64,000 nucleotides of DNA, taken from Panopea generosa (Eukaryota; Mollusca; Bivalvia; Adapedonta; Hiatellidae). This document shows, in pieces, positions 13,601 through 25,600 of this stretch. Within the stretch, counting starts at the first letter, position 1. The number at the start of each line of letters is the position of its first letter. A program made the translations under genes and the position numbers. The stretch covers positions 18,750,229 through 18,814,228 of the forward strand of contig CM055898.1 of NCBI GenBank assembly GCA_029582155.1. Reading direction: 5' to 3'. The notes under the pieces are model-generated. The model saw nothing but the letters and a program-made list of their open reading frames with translations. It was not told the DNA's origin and did not search any database.

Positions 13601-16600
13601 CTCATGAACGGCCCAGCAGATTTTCAAAATGTTTATGTAGTAATGATGCCCAACTATAGTTTTGTTAGATTTGTTCAAATGGTGTCCCTAGGGTTCAATA
13701 TAACCCCGCCCCGAGGGTTCAGTTAGGGGACACATGTCATTATAATATTTATTTTTTTTTTTTTTAAAATGAAAATGATTTTGCCTATATCTTAACAGAA
13801 GCATTGTTTGGTGAAGGAGGTTCAGATTTTGTAAAAATGAATGGGTTCCACTGTCGTAAGGGGCCAGGAAGGGGCCCCAAAAGGGTACAAATTGGGATTT
13901 ACTAAAATCGTTTTCTTAAGAACCGGCATGTCAGATTTGCACATATTTGGCATAAATTATCTCTATGTGTAGGGGTTTGATTGCAGATAAGAATTAAGGG
14001 GCTAAAATTTATAGAAGCCCTGTAAAGGGACAGAATTTTACATAGGGATACTATGGGAAAACAGAAAATTCTCTTTTTTCTTTTATCTCTTCTGAAACCA
14101 CTAGGCCAATTAAACTGAAACTTCACATGCATGTTTCTGTCACATGCATGTTTCTGTTGCATAGGAGACTATACAGAAGATTTTTTTTTTTTCGATCTGA
14201 AATTCAAGATGGCCGCCGTTACAAAAAACAGTCCAAAACTTAAAAAATCTTCTTCTCATGAATGGCCCAGCATATTTTCAAAATGTTTATATAGTTATGA
14301 TGACCACCTATAGTTTTGTTAGATTTGTTCAAATCTTGTCCCTAGGGTTAAAAATGACCCCACCCCGATATTTCTATTGCATAGGAGAATTCCAAAAAGT
14401 GCTATGGCCACTATGAGTCAGTAGAGCATCGTCAGGCCCTCTTGGTCCTCTTGTTAATATTCAAACATTGTTTGTCTGAAACAGACATATTTACTGTTTC
14501 TAATGTTCATGTTACCAGTGTAAACACCACCTGTATTAGGCACTGACCTATTTTTACACTTTAGTGTTAAAAGTTTATAAAAATAGATCCTGATAGATTA
14601 AATTTCTTACAAAATACAAAGTTAATTTATGAATGAAACTATTGTACCTTCTACATACATCAAAATAAGAACAATTCTTTTTTATAAATAGTTGAAACAG
14701 AAAAGTCCGAAAAAGATAAGGAAGAAAAACGTCCCGAATCGACAGCAATGAGAAGCAGAAGGATGCGACGAGAACGTCGATCCACTGGTATAGCCAATTA
14801 CACAGCTGAGGTATGGTCTTGCTTACTGGTTAATACATGTCAAGTAGTACTTGTATTGTTTTTTTGTACGGTCATGAATGACCCTCATAAACATAACACT
14901 TATTAATTGTATATTGTAGTACAAGATTTTTCATTATTTTCTGAATGACTCTCTTATACATCGCTGGTACTTTTACATGATTTACTGAAATAACTGTGTA
15001 GGCATACCACTGAATATTTGTATATTATTGTAAATTGGTTATTTTTCCATTATTTACTAAAAATGACCCTTGTATAAATGTTGTATATTGTAGAAGATGA
15101 CTTTAGATAATTTACTGAATGAACCTTTTATATAAATCACTGGTAATTTTTATATTTTATTCTGAATTTATCACTGAATATTTGTAGATTGGCTATTTCT
15201 CAATTACTTACTGAATGACCCTTGTATAAATATCACTGGTTTCATGTACAGTGGAAATGATCTTCATTAATATACCACCGATAGTCTATTTAGATTAAGT
15301 TATTTCACATTTTTCAATGATTTATCCGATGTTGTATAATATAGGTGATTTTACATAATTTCTTCAATGGTCCTTGTATGAACATCACTAATTGCTGGTA
15401 TATTGTAGGATGACGATGCTACAGTGTTGCTCACTTTTAAACAAGTAGAACATCTGAATATGTTCATCAAAAAAGTAAACTTTATCAACATAACTAACGT
15501 CACAATGGAACACCTCATAGTTCCAAGTGTGGATCACATTGATTCTTCAACTGTTAGGTGTGATCACATGGCACAATACTTAACATTTAAGTTAAAAGTT
15601 TTTGGCTTGTTTTTTTTTGTATATTAAGATGAACAAATGTTATTTTATTGTTGATGTGTTATTAAATGATGAATTGTTAATACTTGTGTATTTTACATTA
15701 AGGCTATACGTAAAATAAGAGAAAACTGGTCACAAGATGTAGGTTATCACTTTGATGTGTCGTGCACTATGTCACAATACTTAATGAACTGCCATGTTTC
15801 TTACACAATATAATCAACAATGAGACTTGAGTTTTGCAACACACATGTCAGTATACATGTATGCACCTTTAAATTTGGGGGTAGATGTACTTTTATGTTT
15901 GGTTGTGGTGAAATTGTTCAGTGAAAGAAAAAATTTTGCTTTACCAAAAATTATACTGGTCCTTTGATTAGCTGAGCTGGGTGCCATCAGCTATATTCAT
16001 CTTATATATTTGTTCTTGCTGAAGCAGTAATGGTTTCCTGCTCCATACCTTTGTTGTTCTTACCTTGGAACATCAATTTGTGTGTTGCTGGAAATTAATT
16101 GTCTTAAACACAAGTCAACAATGATACTTAAAATAGTTGTATTATAAGAATATATTATAGACTCAATGATTGACTATTTACTTAAGATTGACATCTCCAC
16201 TAGGGTCTTTTGTGGTCTTAGGCGCTGTCTCAAGGTCACTCACCTCTTACCACTAAGATCATAGGAACGAGACGCGCTCACTCCAAAAGCTTTGAGAATG
16301 TTTGCCAGTTACTTGTGGAAGGACGATGGTTCTACTCAGATCCATTCTGAGGTCTTCCTCCACCAATAAAATTTGAAATGTCGTATATCATCTGAAATGG
16401 GTTGAAAATGGCGTCAAATCCTATTAAAAAATGGGGGGGTGGTGGGGGGAGATGTCTCCACTCAGAATAAATACAGAGATGCAAGTAAAGTTAAAACAGG
16501 AAACACATATTTATATAGAAAAAACATGACCATTCTAATTATAAGCCACAGGCAAACCGTTTGTTATTACAATTTGTAAATCAAAACTTGGAAATATTGT

Positions 16601-19600
16601 GCATTATAATGTACTTAATTATGGTATTATCGTCATCAGCCACAATTTAGAAATATTGCCCTTTATCCAATACCTGATCATCCTGGTTACAACTGCTGAT
16701 ATTTGAGGTCACATTTATATCTTATCAAGGAGGGTTTATTATACCACGACAAACGAAGTTTGAGGGGGTATATTGGAGTCACCCTGTGGTCGGTCTGTCG
16801 GTCGGTCTGTCTGTCCGTTGCAATTTTCCTTGTCCGGAGCATCACTTGAAAAGTACTGGATGGAATTTCATCAATCGTCATACAATGGTAGAATATAATG
16901 AGAGGAAGTGCAGTGTACAAGAAACATAACTCTATTCTTGCTAATAACAGAGTTATTGCCCTTTGATATTTTTTCTTGTCCGGACCATAACTTGAAAAGT
17001 ACCGGATGGAATTTCATCAAGCTTCATACAGTGGTAGAATATAATGAGAGGAAGTGCAGTGTACAAGAAACATAACTCTTACAGAGTTATTGCCCTTTGA
17101 TATATTTCCCTTATCCAGAGCATTACTTTTAAAGTACTGGATGGAATTTCATCAAACTTCATACAATGGTAGAATATAATGACAGGAAGTGCAGTGTACA
17201 GGAAACATAACTCAATTCTTGCTAATTACAGTTATTGCCCTTTGATATATTTCCCTTGTCCGGAGCATAACTTTTAAACTATTGGATATAATTTAATAAA
17301 ACTTCATACAATGGTAAACCATTTTCTGTCATGGCGGTGTTTGGGGGTATTCATCACCTTCAGTGATAGCTCTAGTGATTTAGATGTTGTGTCTTTTTAT
17401 ATATTGATCAAAATATGTTATTATTTTTCTCCACCTATTTTAAACACCCATTATTATGTGCCATATATAGAACATGTATGATACATTACATTTTACATTG
17501 TCTTACATATCAATTATATACAATATTACATATAGGTGGTCAGGGCTGCATGTAGAACTATTGCAACTTAATATGACAAACGAAGATAAGCAATAGCTTT
17601 ACACTCAGCCCTGTGTTTGGTGTGTTTGGTGTGTGTTTGTTTCATGTAGATCTATTCATCAATGGAAATTACTTTCAAGCTCAAAAAGATCTGTTTGAAT
17701 AAAGAATTGGCAGTATAGTTTTAATTGATTGTTACTTGTTAAACAGAATACTATTTCTTACTTGTCAAACAAGTAATTGATTGTTACTTTTCAAACAGGT
17801 AATTACTTACTGCCTGTCAAACAAGTAATTGATTGTTTTTGTTAAACAGATAATTTCTTGTTACTTGTCAAACAGGTAATCTATTAATACTTGTCACACA
17901 GATAAAACTTTTAGTCAAACAGTTGTTACTTGTCAAACAGATATAAACAGATATTTACTTGTCAAACAGATATTTACTTGTCAAAAATATAGCTACTTGT
18001 GGTACTGTGAGTTTGATTGCGTTCATAATTATTTGACATTAATCCATCATTGACATGTGCATTTTTACTTATACTAAAAAATAATTGTTTGTTGATTTCC
18101 AACGACCATTCTTGACATTTTCAGATATCTGAATTTCACATTTATTGAAATTTTCAAAAAATAATTTTTTCTGAAAAATTGAGTAGAAATCAGCAAACAA
18201 ATGATTTTGATGGTTGAACAAATCATGCACACTGCTTAAAATGTTAAAAGTATTCTTGCTTGTTTCATGGCTACTACCGTATTCCTACCTGTAACCGACA
18301 CCCGGCACTACAGCCCCTTCCTTGCTGCTTTGTACACCCCCCGTGCCTGCAGACGATGTACAACACAACAGAACATCAACATACACTTAGCTCCATGTGT
18401 ATATACAAAGTTCAAGGCTCAATTAATTCAAATGTGGACAGGAAAGGTCTTCATAATAACTGTATTATTTGGGACAAAAAAAATGTCGTAATACAATTCA
18501 AATCTTTAGATTATGCAATGACTTGGTTTATGCAATTTTTGTGCTTCATTAAATTGTGTCTTAAGTTTGACAGGAATGCCAGTAGCAGACCTTAAATTTA
18601 GATAAATATCATTTACTTTAAAAAAGTCCTTAAAAGTCCTATATATAAATATATCTACTGGTTGGCATTTAAAGTTTAAATGGAAAAAAACAAAACAACA
18701 TAATTATGGGCATTATGAAACACTGCATTATTTAAAGGAACAAAAAATGAAGAAAAATAAAATATATAAAAATATAATTTGTAATGAAATGAAACTTATT
18801 TTAATAAAGGTCATATTTCATGATAGTGAAGCGAATGGATCTGATATCTGGACAGACGGACGGACGGACAGACGTTCTATCAAATAGGTATTTATGTGGC
18901 TTCTTTGCGCCCAGTTTATAACTCGTTTGGCTAAATAGCCACACAAAAGAACAAAAAAGAGTCTAATAAAAGTTGGTTTTAAAGTGTCTAGTAACAGCCA
19001 CATAATTTTTTTCAACTGTTTTTCAACATTCCAAAAAATGACTAACCCTAGCCAACTACCCATTCGTGCGTGCGAGGGTATCCATTGATGGACTGTTTAA
19101 ATAATGCTTAAAGGCATGAATTTACTGATATCTGCACTTATGGACTTGTCCTTTGTATTGACTGTATTAGGGTTTGTGTGTATGAAATGGTAAAATGAGG
19201 CTGACAGATACTGATGTCTGGATGTATGGACATGGATGGATGTATATGGACTTAAAATAAGGACATAACAACTGATATATCGGCATACTGGTAAGGATAA
19301 CTGTGTATGTACTGTTTAAATGAGTTTTATAGATATACATACTGATATATGAACGTATGGACTATGGTAATGATGTGTGGACTGTTTAAGTGAGTTTTAT
19401 AGATATACATACTGATATATAAACGTATGGACTAGGGTAACTGTGCTTTGACTGCTTAAAGAGTTTTATAGACATGCATACTAATATATAAACGTATGGA
19501 CTATGGTAACTGTACTTGGACGGTTAAATGAGTTTTATAGACATGCATACTGATATATGAACTTATGGACTAGGGTAAGTGTGCATGGACTATTAAATGA

Positions 19601-22600
19601 GTTTTATAGACATGCACTCTGATATATGAACCTATGCACTAGGGTTACTGTGTGCGGACTGTTTAAATTAGTTTTATAGACATTCATACTGATATATGAA
19701 CGTATGGATTAGGGTAATTGTGTGTAGACTGTTTAATGGGTTTTTTAGACATGCATACTGATGAATGAACGTATGGTCTAGGGTAAGTGTGCTTGGACTG
19801 TTTAATGAGTTTTATAGACATGCATACTGTTATATGAACATATGGACAAGGGTAACTGTACTTGGACAGTTTAATGAGTTTTATAGACATTCATACTGAT
19901 ATATGAACATATGGACTAGGGTAACTGTGTGTGGACTGTTTAAATGAGTTTTATAGACATGCATACTGATATATGAACATATCAGCTAGGGTAACTGTGT
20001 ATGGACTGTTTATAGAGTTTAATAGGTATGTACACTGATATATGAATGTATGGACTAGGGTCACTGTGCATGGACTGTTTAATGAGTTTTATAGATATGC
20101 ATACTGATATATGAACGTATTGTCTAGGATAACTGTGTTTGGACTGTTTAAATGAGTTTTATAGACATGCTTACTGATATATGAACATATGGACTAGGGT
20201 AACTGTGTGTGGACTGTTTAAATGAGTTTTATAGACATGCATACTGATATATGAAAGTATGGACTAGGGTAACTGTGTGTGGACTGTTTAAATGAGTTTT
20301 ATAGACATGCATACTGATATATTAACATATCGGCTAGGGTAACTGTGTATGGACTGTTTATAGAGTTTAATAGGTATGTACACTGATATATGAATGTATG
20401 GACTAGGGTCACTGTGCATGGACTGTTTAATGAGTTTTATAGACATTCATACTGATATATGAACGTATGGACTAGGGTAACTATGCATGGACTGTTTAAA
20501 TGAGTTTTATAGGCATGCATACTGATATATGAACGTATGGACTAGGGTAACTGTGTGTGGACTGTTTAAATGAGTTTTATAGACATGCATACTGATATAT
20601 GAAAGTATGTTCTAGGGTAACTGTGTGTGGACTGTTTAAAGGAGTTTTATAGATATGCATACTGATAAATGAACGTATGGACTAGGGTCACTGTGCATAG
20701 ACTGTTAAATGAGTTTTATAGACATTCATACTGATATATGAACGTATGGACTAGGGTAACTATGCATGGACTGTTTAAATGAGTTTTATAGGCATGCATA
20801 CTGATATATGAACGTATGGACTAGGGTAACTGTGCATGGATGTTTAAATGAGTTTTATAGACATGCATACTGATATATGAAAGTATGTTCTAGGGTAACT
20901 GTGTGTGGACTGTTTAAAGGAGTTTTATAGATATGCATACTGATAAATGAACGTATGGACTAGGGTCACTGTGCATAGACTGTTAAATGAGTTTTATAGA
21001 CATGCATACTGATATATGAATGTATGCACTCGGGTAACTGTGTGTGGACTGTTTAAATGAATTTTATAGACATTCATACTGATATATGAACGTATGGACT
21101 GGGGTAACTGTGCATGGATGTTTAAATGGGTTTTATATACATGCATACTGATATATGAACGTATGGACTAGGGTAACTATGTATGGACTGTTTAATTGGT
21201 TTTATAGACATTCATACTGATATATGAACTTATGGGCTAGAGTAACTGTGTGTGGACTGTTTAAATGAGTTTTATAGACATGCATACTGATATATGAACA
21301 TATGGACTAGGGTAACTGTGTGTGGACTGTTTAAATGAGTTTTATAGACATGCATACTGATATATGAAAGTATGGACTAGGGTAACTGTGTGTGGACTGT
21401 TTAAATGGATTTTATAGACATGCATACTGATATATGAACATATGGACTGGGGTTACTGTGTGTGGACTGTTTAAATGAGTTTTATAGACATTCATACTGA
21501 TATATGAACGTATGGACAAGGGTAACTGTGTATGGACTGTTTAATGGGTTTTATAGACATGCATACTGATATATGAACATATGGACTAGAGTAACTGTGT
21601 GTGGACTGTTTAAATGATTGATTGATTAATTGATTGAATATTTAGCGTCATTTTCATGCCATTGAGGGCTAACAGACGATCAGTTTACCTAACCACTGTT
21701 TCCTGGGATTAACCAGTACTCGAGCACACCCCATCTCCGCAAGTAACTGATAACTTTCCCACTTGAATCAGTGGTGAGAGACGAATGATAATAAGACACA
21801 ATGTCGTATATCAGTCATCACAGAGACTGTTGCCGGGCGGGGATTTGAACTCACATCCCTGGATTGATAGTCAGACGCGTAACCAACTGAGCTAATCGGG
21901 CCCAGTTCTGTTTAAATGGTAACTGAGCATGGCCTATTTAATGAAACTCATGGACATAAATGCTGATATCTGGATGTATGACTATGATATCTTGACATAT
22001 GGACAAGGAATATTGTGTATGGAATGTTGAAATACCCAGATGAACATCACGAAAACCTGTTTTCATTTGAGAAACATTTGGTCACATAAGTTCAATAACT
22101 GGTGTTATATTGAATATCGTTAGGGAATTTATATTGATGCTAATGAAATCAAAACTTTGGGTTGTAATACCCACACCAAATTGATAATTGACACGGATTT
22201 AATATCAGACTGTTGTAATGGATTTAGTCCAGCTTAGCTCAGTCAGTAGTGCATCTGACTATCAATCCAGGAGTCGTGATTTTGAATCCCTGACCAGCCA
22301 CTGTCTGTGATGATTGATAAACAACATTGTGTCTCATAATTATTCATCTTTCACTTCTTATTTAAGGGGAAAGTTAACAGTCTCTTGCAGAAATCATTGT
22401 GCTTGAATACTGGTTAACCTTTCAAGATCCCAAGAAAGAGTTTTCAGGTTAACTGATCATCTGTTAGCCCTCTATGGCATAATTGACACAAAATATTCAA
22501 TCACTTAATACAATGGATTAAGGTCTTAAGAAGGAGTACAGAACCATAGCCAAGGGAGGTCACAGGAAGTTATTTGGAAGTATAGACTAGAAAGGTCACT

Positions 22601-25600
22601 GGAAGGTATACGGAAGTATAGACTAGGGAGGTCACAGGAAGGTATACAGAAGTATAGACTAAGGAGGTCACAGGAAGGAATAAAGAAGTATAGACTAGGG
22701 AGTTCACAGGAAGAAATACGGAAGTATAGACTAGGGAGGTCACAGGAAGGAATACAGAAGTATAGACTAGAGAGGTCACAGGAAGGAATACAGAAGTATA
22801 GACTAGAAAAGTCTCAGGAAGGAATACGGAAGTATAGACTAGGGAGGTCACAGGAAGGAATATGGAAATATAGACGAGGGAGGTCACAGGAAGGTATATG
22901 GAAATATAGACGAGGGAGGTCACAGGAAGGTATATGGAAATATAGACGAGGGAGGTTACAGGAAGGAATACGGAAGTGTAGACTAGGGCGGTCACAGGAA
23001 AGAATACAGAACTTCTCCTATTGTTGGTTCCATATTGTAGCTTTATGTGTTGTTTTGTAGAATAATGAAGAGGATGATAAGGATAAAGAAAACAAAGATG
23101 AATCAAAAGATGACAATAAGACAGAATCTGAAGATAAGGTAGGTTTTACCATGCTTATGTCTAGGATTATGTGTATAGCAGTCTTAATTATGTGTTCAGC
23201 AATTATCTTTCAACTTGCTATTCTTAATAGATTAGATTGAAATTGATAACATTTTAAGTTTACTACAAAATAAAAACACAGTTCTTTGCATGAAATTATT
23301 GATAAAATTAATATTTCCACCACCTACAGCAAATAGAAAAAAATAACTTAAAAAAAAATTACAGTGGTACAATCCATCTGCTGCTTCTCCTTAGTAAGTT
23401 ATCAATATTGGTTCATGTTTGAGTAATTAAAATATTAGGCTTTTTATCTAAATAAAAAAATAGCAAAAAAAAAATGAAAAAAGAGAACCTTTATAGTAGC
23501 AAATTGCCAAAAATGTATAGTTAAAGTTATGGTTTAAGACTTCATTTTGTGACATGATCAGATCAGGTTCAATGACCAATTTAGTATTTAGATAAATTCA
23601 GTTAATTTTTCACAAAAAAAAAGAATACCGGTATATAAATTATATTCTAAATAAAACAGTCTTAATACAATATTTCCATGAGTTGTAGAATTCACCATAT
23701 TTTCAGCACATAATTATACAATCTCAGTTATAATGAGCCTTTCACCTGCCAGTGTGCCACCAACACTAGGTGCATTATGTGTACAACATACACACCTTAC
23801 AGATGACACCGACAACCTTACCTTGCTTTTCATTCTTAACTAATTTGTATTGATATTAACAAATATATAAGTACATAATGTACAGAACAGACAACAGGGG
23901 TTTATGCAAAACTATTCATGCAGCTGTTATTATTATAATTAAGTCAAGGGAGGCAAAATTAAAATTAAATGAAATTCAAATAACACGCCATATTTGATCA
24001 TCTGTCTGCATTCCTGGTTCCTTGCACATGCCCAGTCTAATCTATTTGACTCACGCATTTTTAAATTATATAGAAACAACATTGGAGTCCGTGAACTCTT
24101 TTACCAATAATTCCTTTTGCTAATGTTATATATAAACATTGTAGCCAAATGTCCAAGTATTTAAATATTTATCAACATATAAAGGATTATGGGAATATAT
24201 GCACCATTTTCATTAAGGTTAATAACGCTTGTTATCATTTTGTACATAATGATTTATCCGATATTATTTATATCAAACTCTTGTTGACAATATCTCCCAT
24301 TGCATGTTGTTCCAATTGCATGTTGTTATGACCTTGTTTATGTGCACCTATACAACACTTTAAAATGGTACAATTAACTCCACATTGTGAAGATAGTTTC
24401 AGGATTTAGTTTCAGAATTTTTCAACACTGTCTTAAGTAACATGTGAATGGGTGTGGTATGTATCATTTGTCTATATGACCATACAACAATGTAGAACAA
24501 TATTGTTATAGAGGAACTCTGACTTTGTGTTGAAAATGATAATAAACACTACAATATAAGCTTAATTTGTTATAAGCTACATGCATGTATGTTTGTTGGA
24601 TTATCAACACTTACCTGTTTTCTAACAAATTGTTTCATATTTGACAGAGCAGTTGTGTGAAGGACTTGAAAATGCAGTATCTTAGCAAAACTGTAAGCCA
24701 CTGTTCTATTCTTGTTGTTTCTGTTCATGGTACCAGTTCTGTTCTGATGTACATTATCTGTTAGAATTGTTATTAACCTCTGTTAATGGAAAGCTCTCAT
24801 TATCTCATTTGAGAGTGAACTGATTAACTCAGTTGGGAGAGCACTCAACTAAGTCCAAAGAACAATTATCATTTAGGAGAGTACTAAGTTTGGAAGAACA
24901 CTTAGTTTGGGAGAACACTTACCTCAACTTGGAAAACACCCATTACCTCAATTGGGAGAACACCAATTAGCTCAGTTGGGAGAACACCCATTAGCTCAAT
25001 TGGGAGAACACCCATTAGCTCAGTTGGGAGAACACCCATTAGCTCAATTGGGAGAACACCTATTAGCTCAATTGGGAGAACATCCATTGGCACAGTTGGG
25101 AGAACACCCATTAGCTCAGTTGGGAGAACACCCATTACCTCAGTTTGGAGATGCCCATTAGCTCAGTTTGGGGAACACCCATTACCTCAGTTTGGAGATG
25201 CCCATTAGCTCAGTTTGGAGAACACCCATTAGCTCAGTTGGGAGAACATCCATTGGCACAGTTGGGAGAACACCCATTAGCTCAGTTTGGAGAACACCCA
25301 TTACCTCAGTTTGGAGATGCCCATTAGCTCAGTTGGGAGAACACCCATTAGCTCAGTTGGGAGAAAACCCATAAGCTCAGTTGGGAGAACGCCCATTAGC
25401 TCAGTTTGGAAAACGCCCATTAGCTCAGTTGGGAGAATGCTAATTAGCTCAGTTTGGAGAACACCCATAAGCTCAGTTGGGAGAACACCCATTAGCTCAG
25501 TTGGGTGAATACCAATTACCTGAGTTTGGAGAACACCCATTACCTCAGTTAGGAGAACGCCAATTACCTCAGTTGGGAGAACACCCATTACCTCAGTTGG

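Noticed and set aside
15409..15474. Possible exon DDDATVLLTF... between TATTGTAG and a GTAAAC donor
   Set aside because: Phase would fit, but the peptide does not resemble MYPT, the acceptor is part of a repeated block, and direct joining of 14810 to 23061 gives a natural acidic continuation.
18260..18595. 111-codon ORF
   Set aside because: No family recognised, no phase-compatible splice sites; treated as an unexplained GC-rich patch.
21830..21905. tRNA gene on the - strand
   Set aside because: A and B boxes are present, but the acceptor stem does not close and the sequence continues into the SINE body shared by other copies.
22570..23106. 178-codon - strand ORF with LVYTSVFLP repeats
   Set aside because: 36-bp repeat translated in one frame; no start context or homology.
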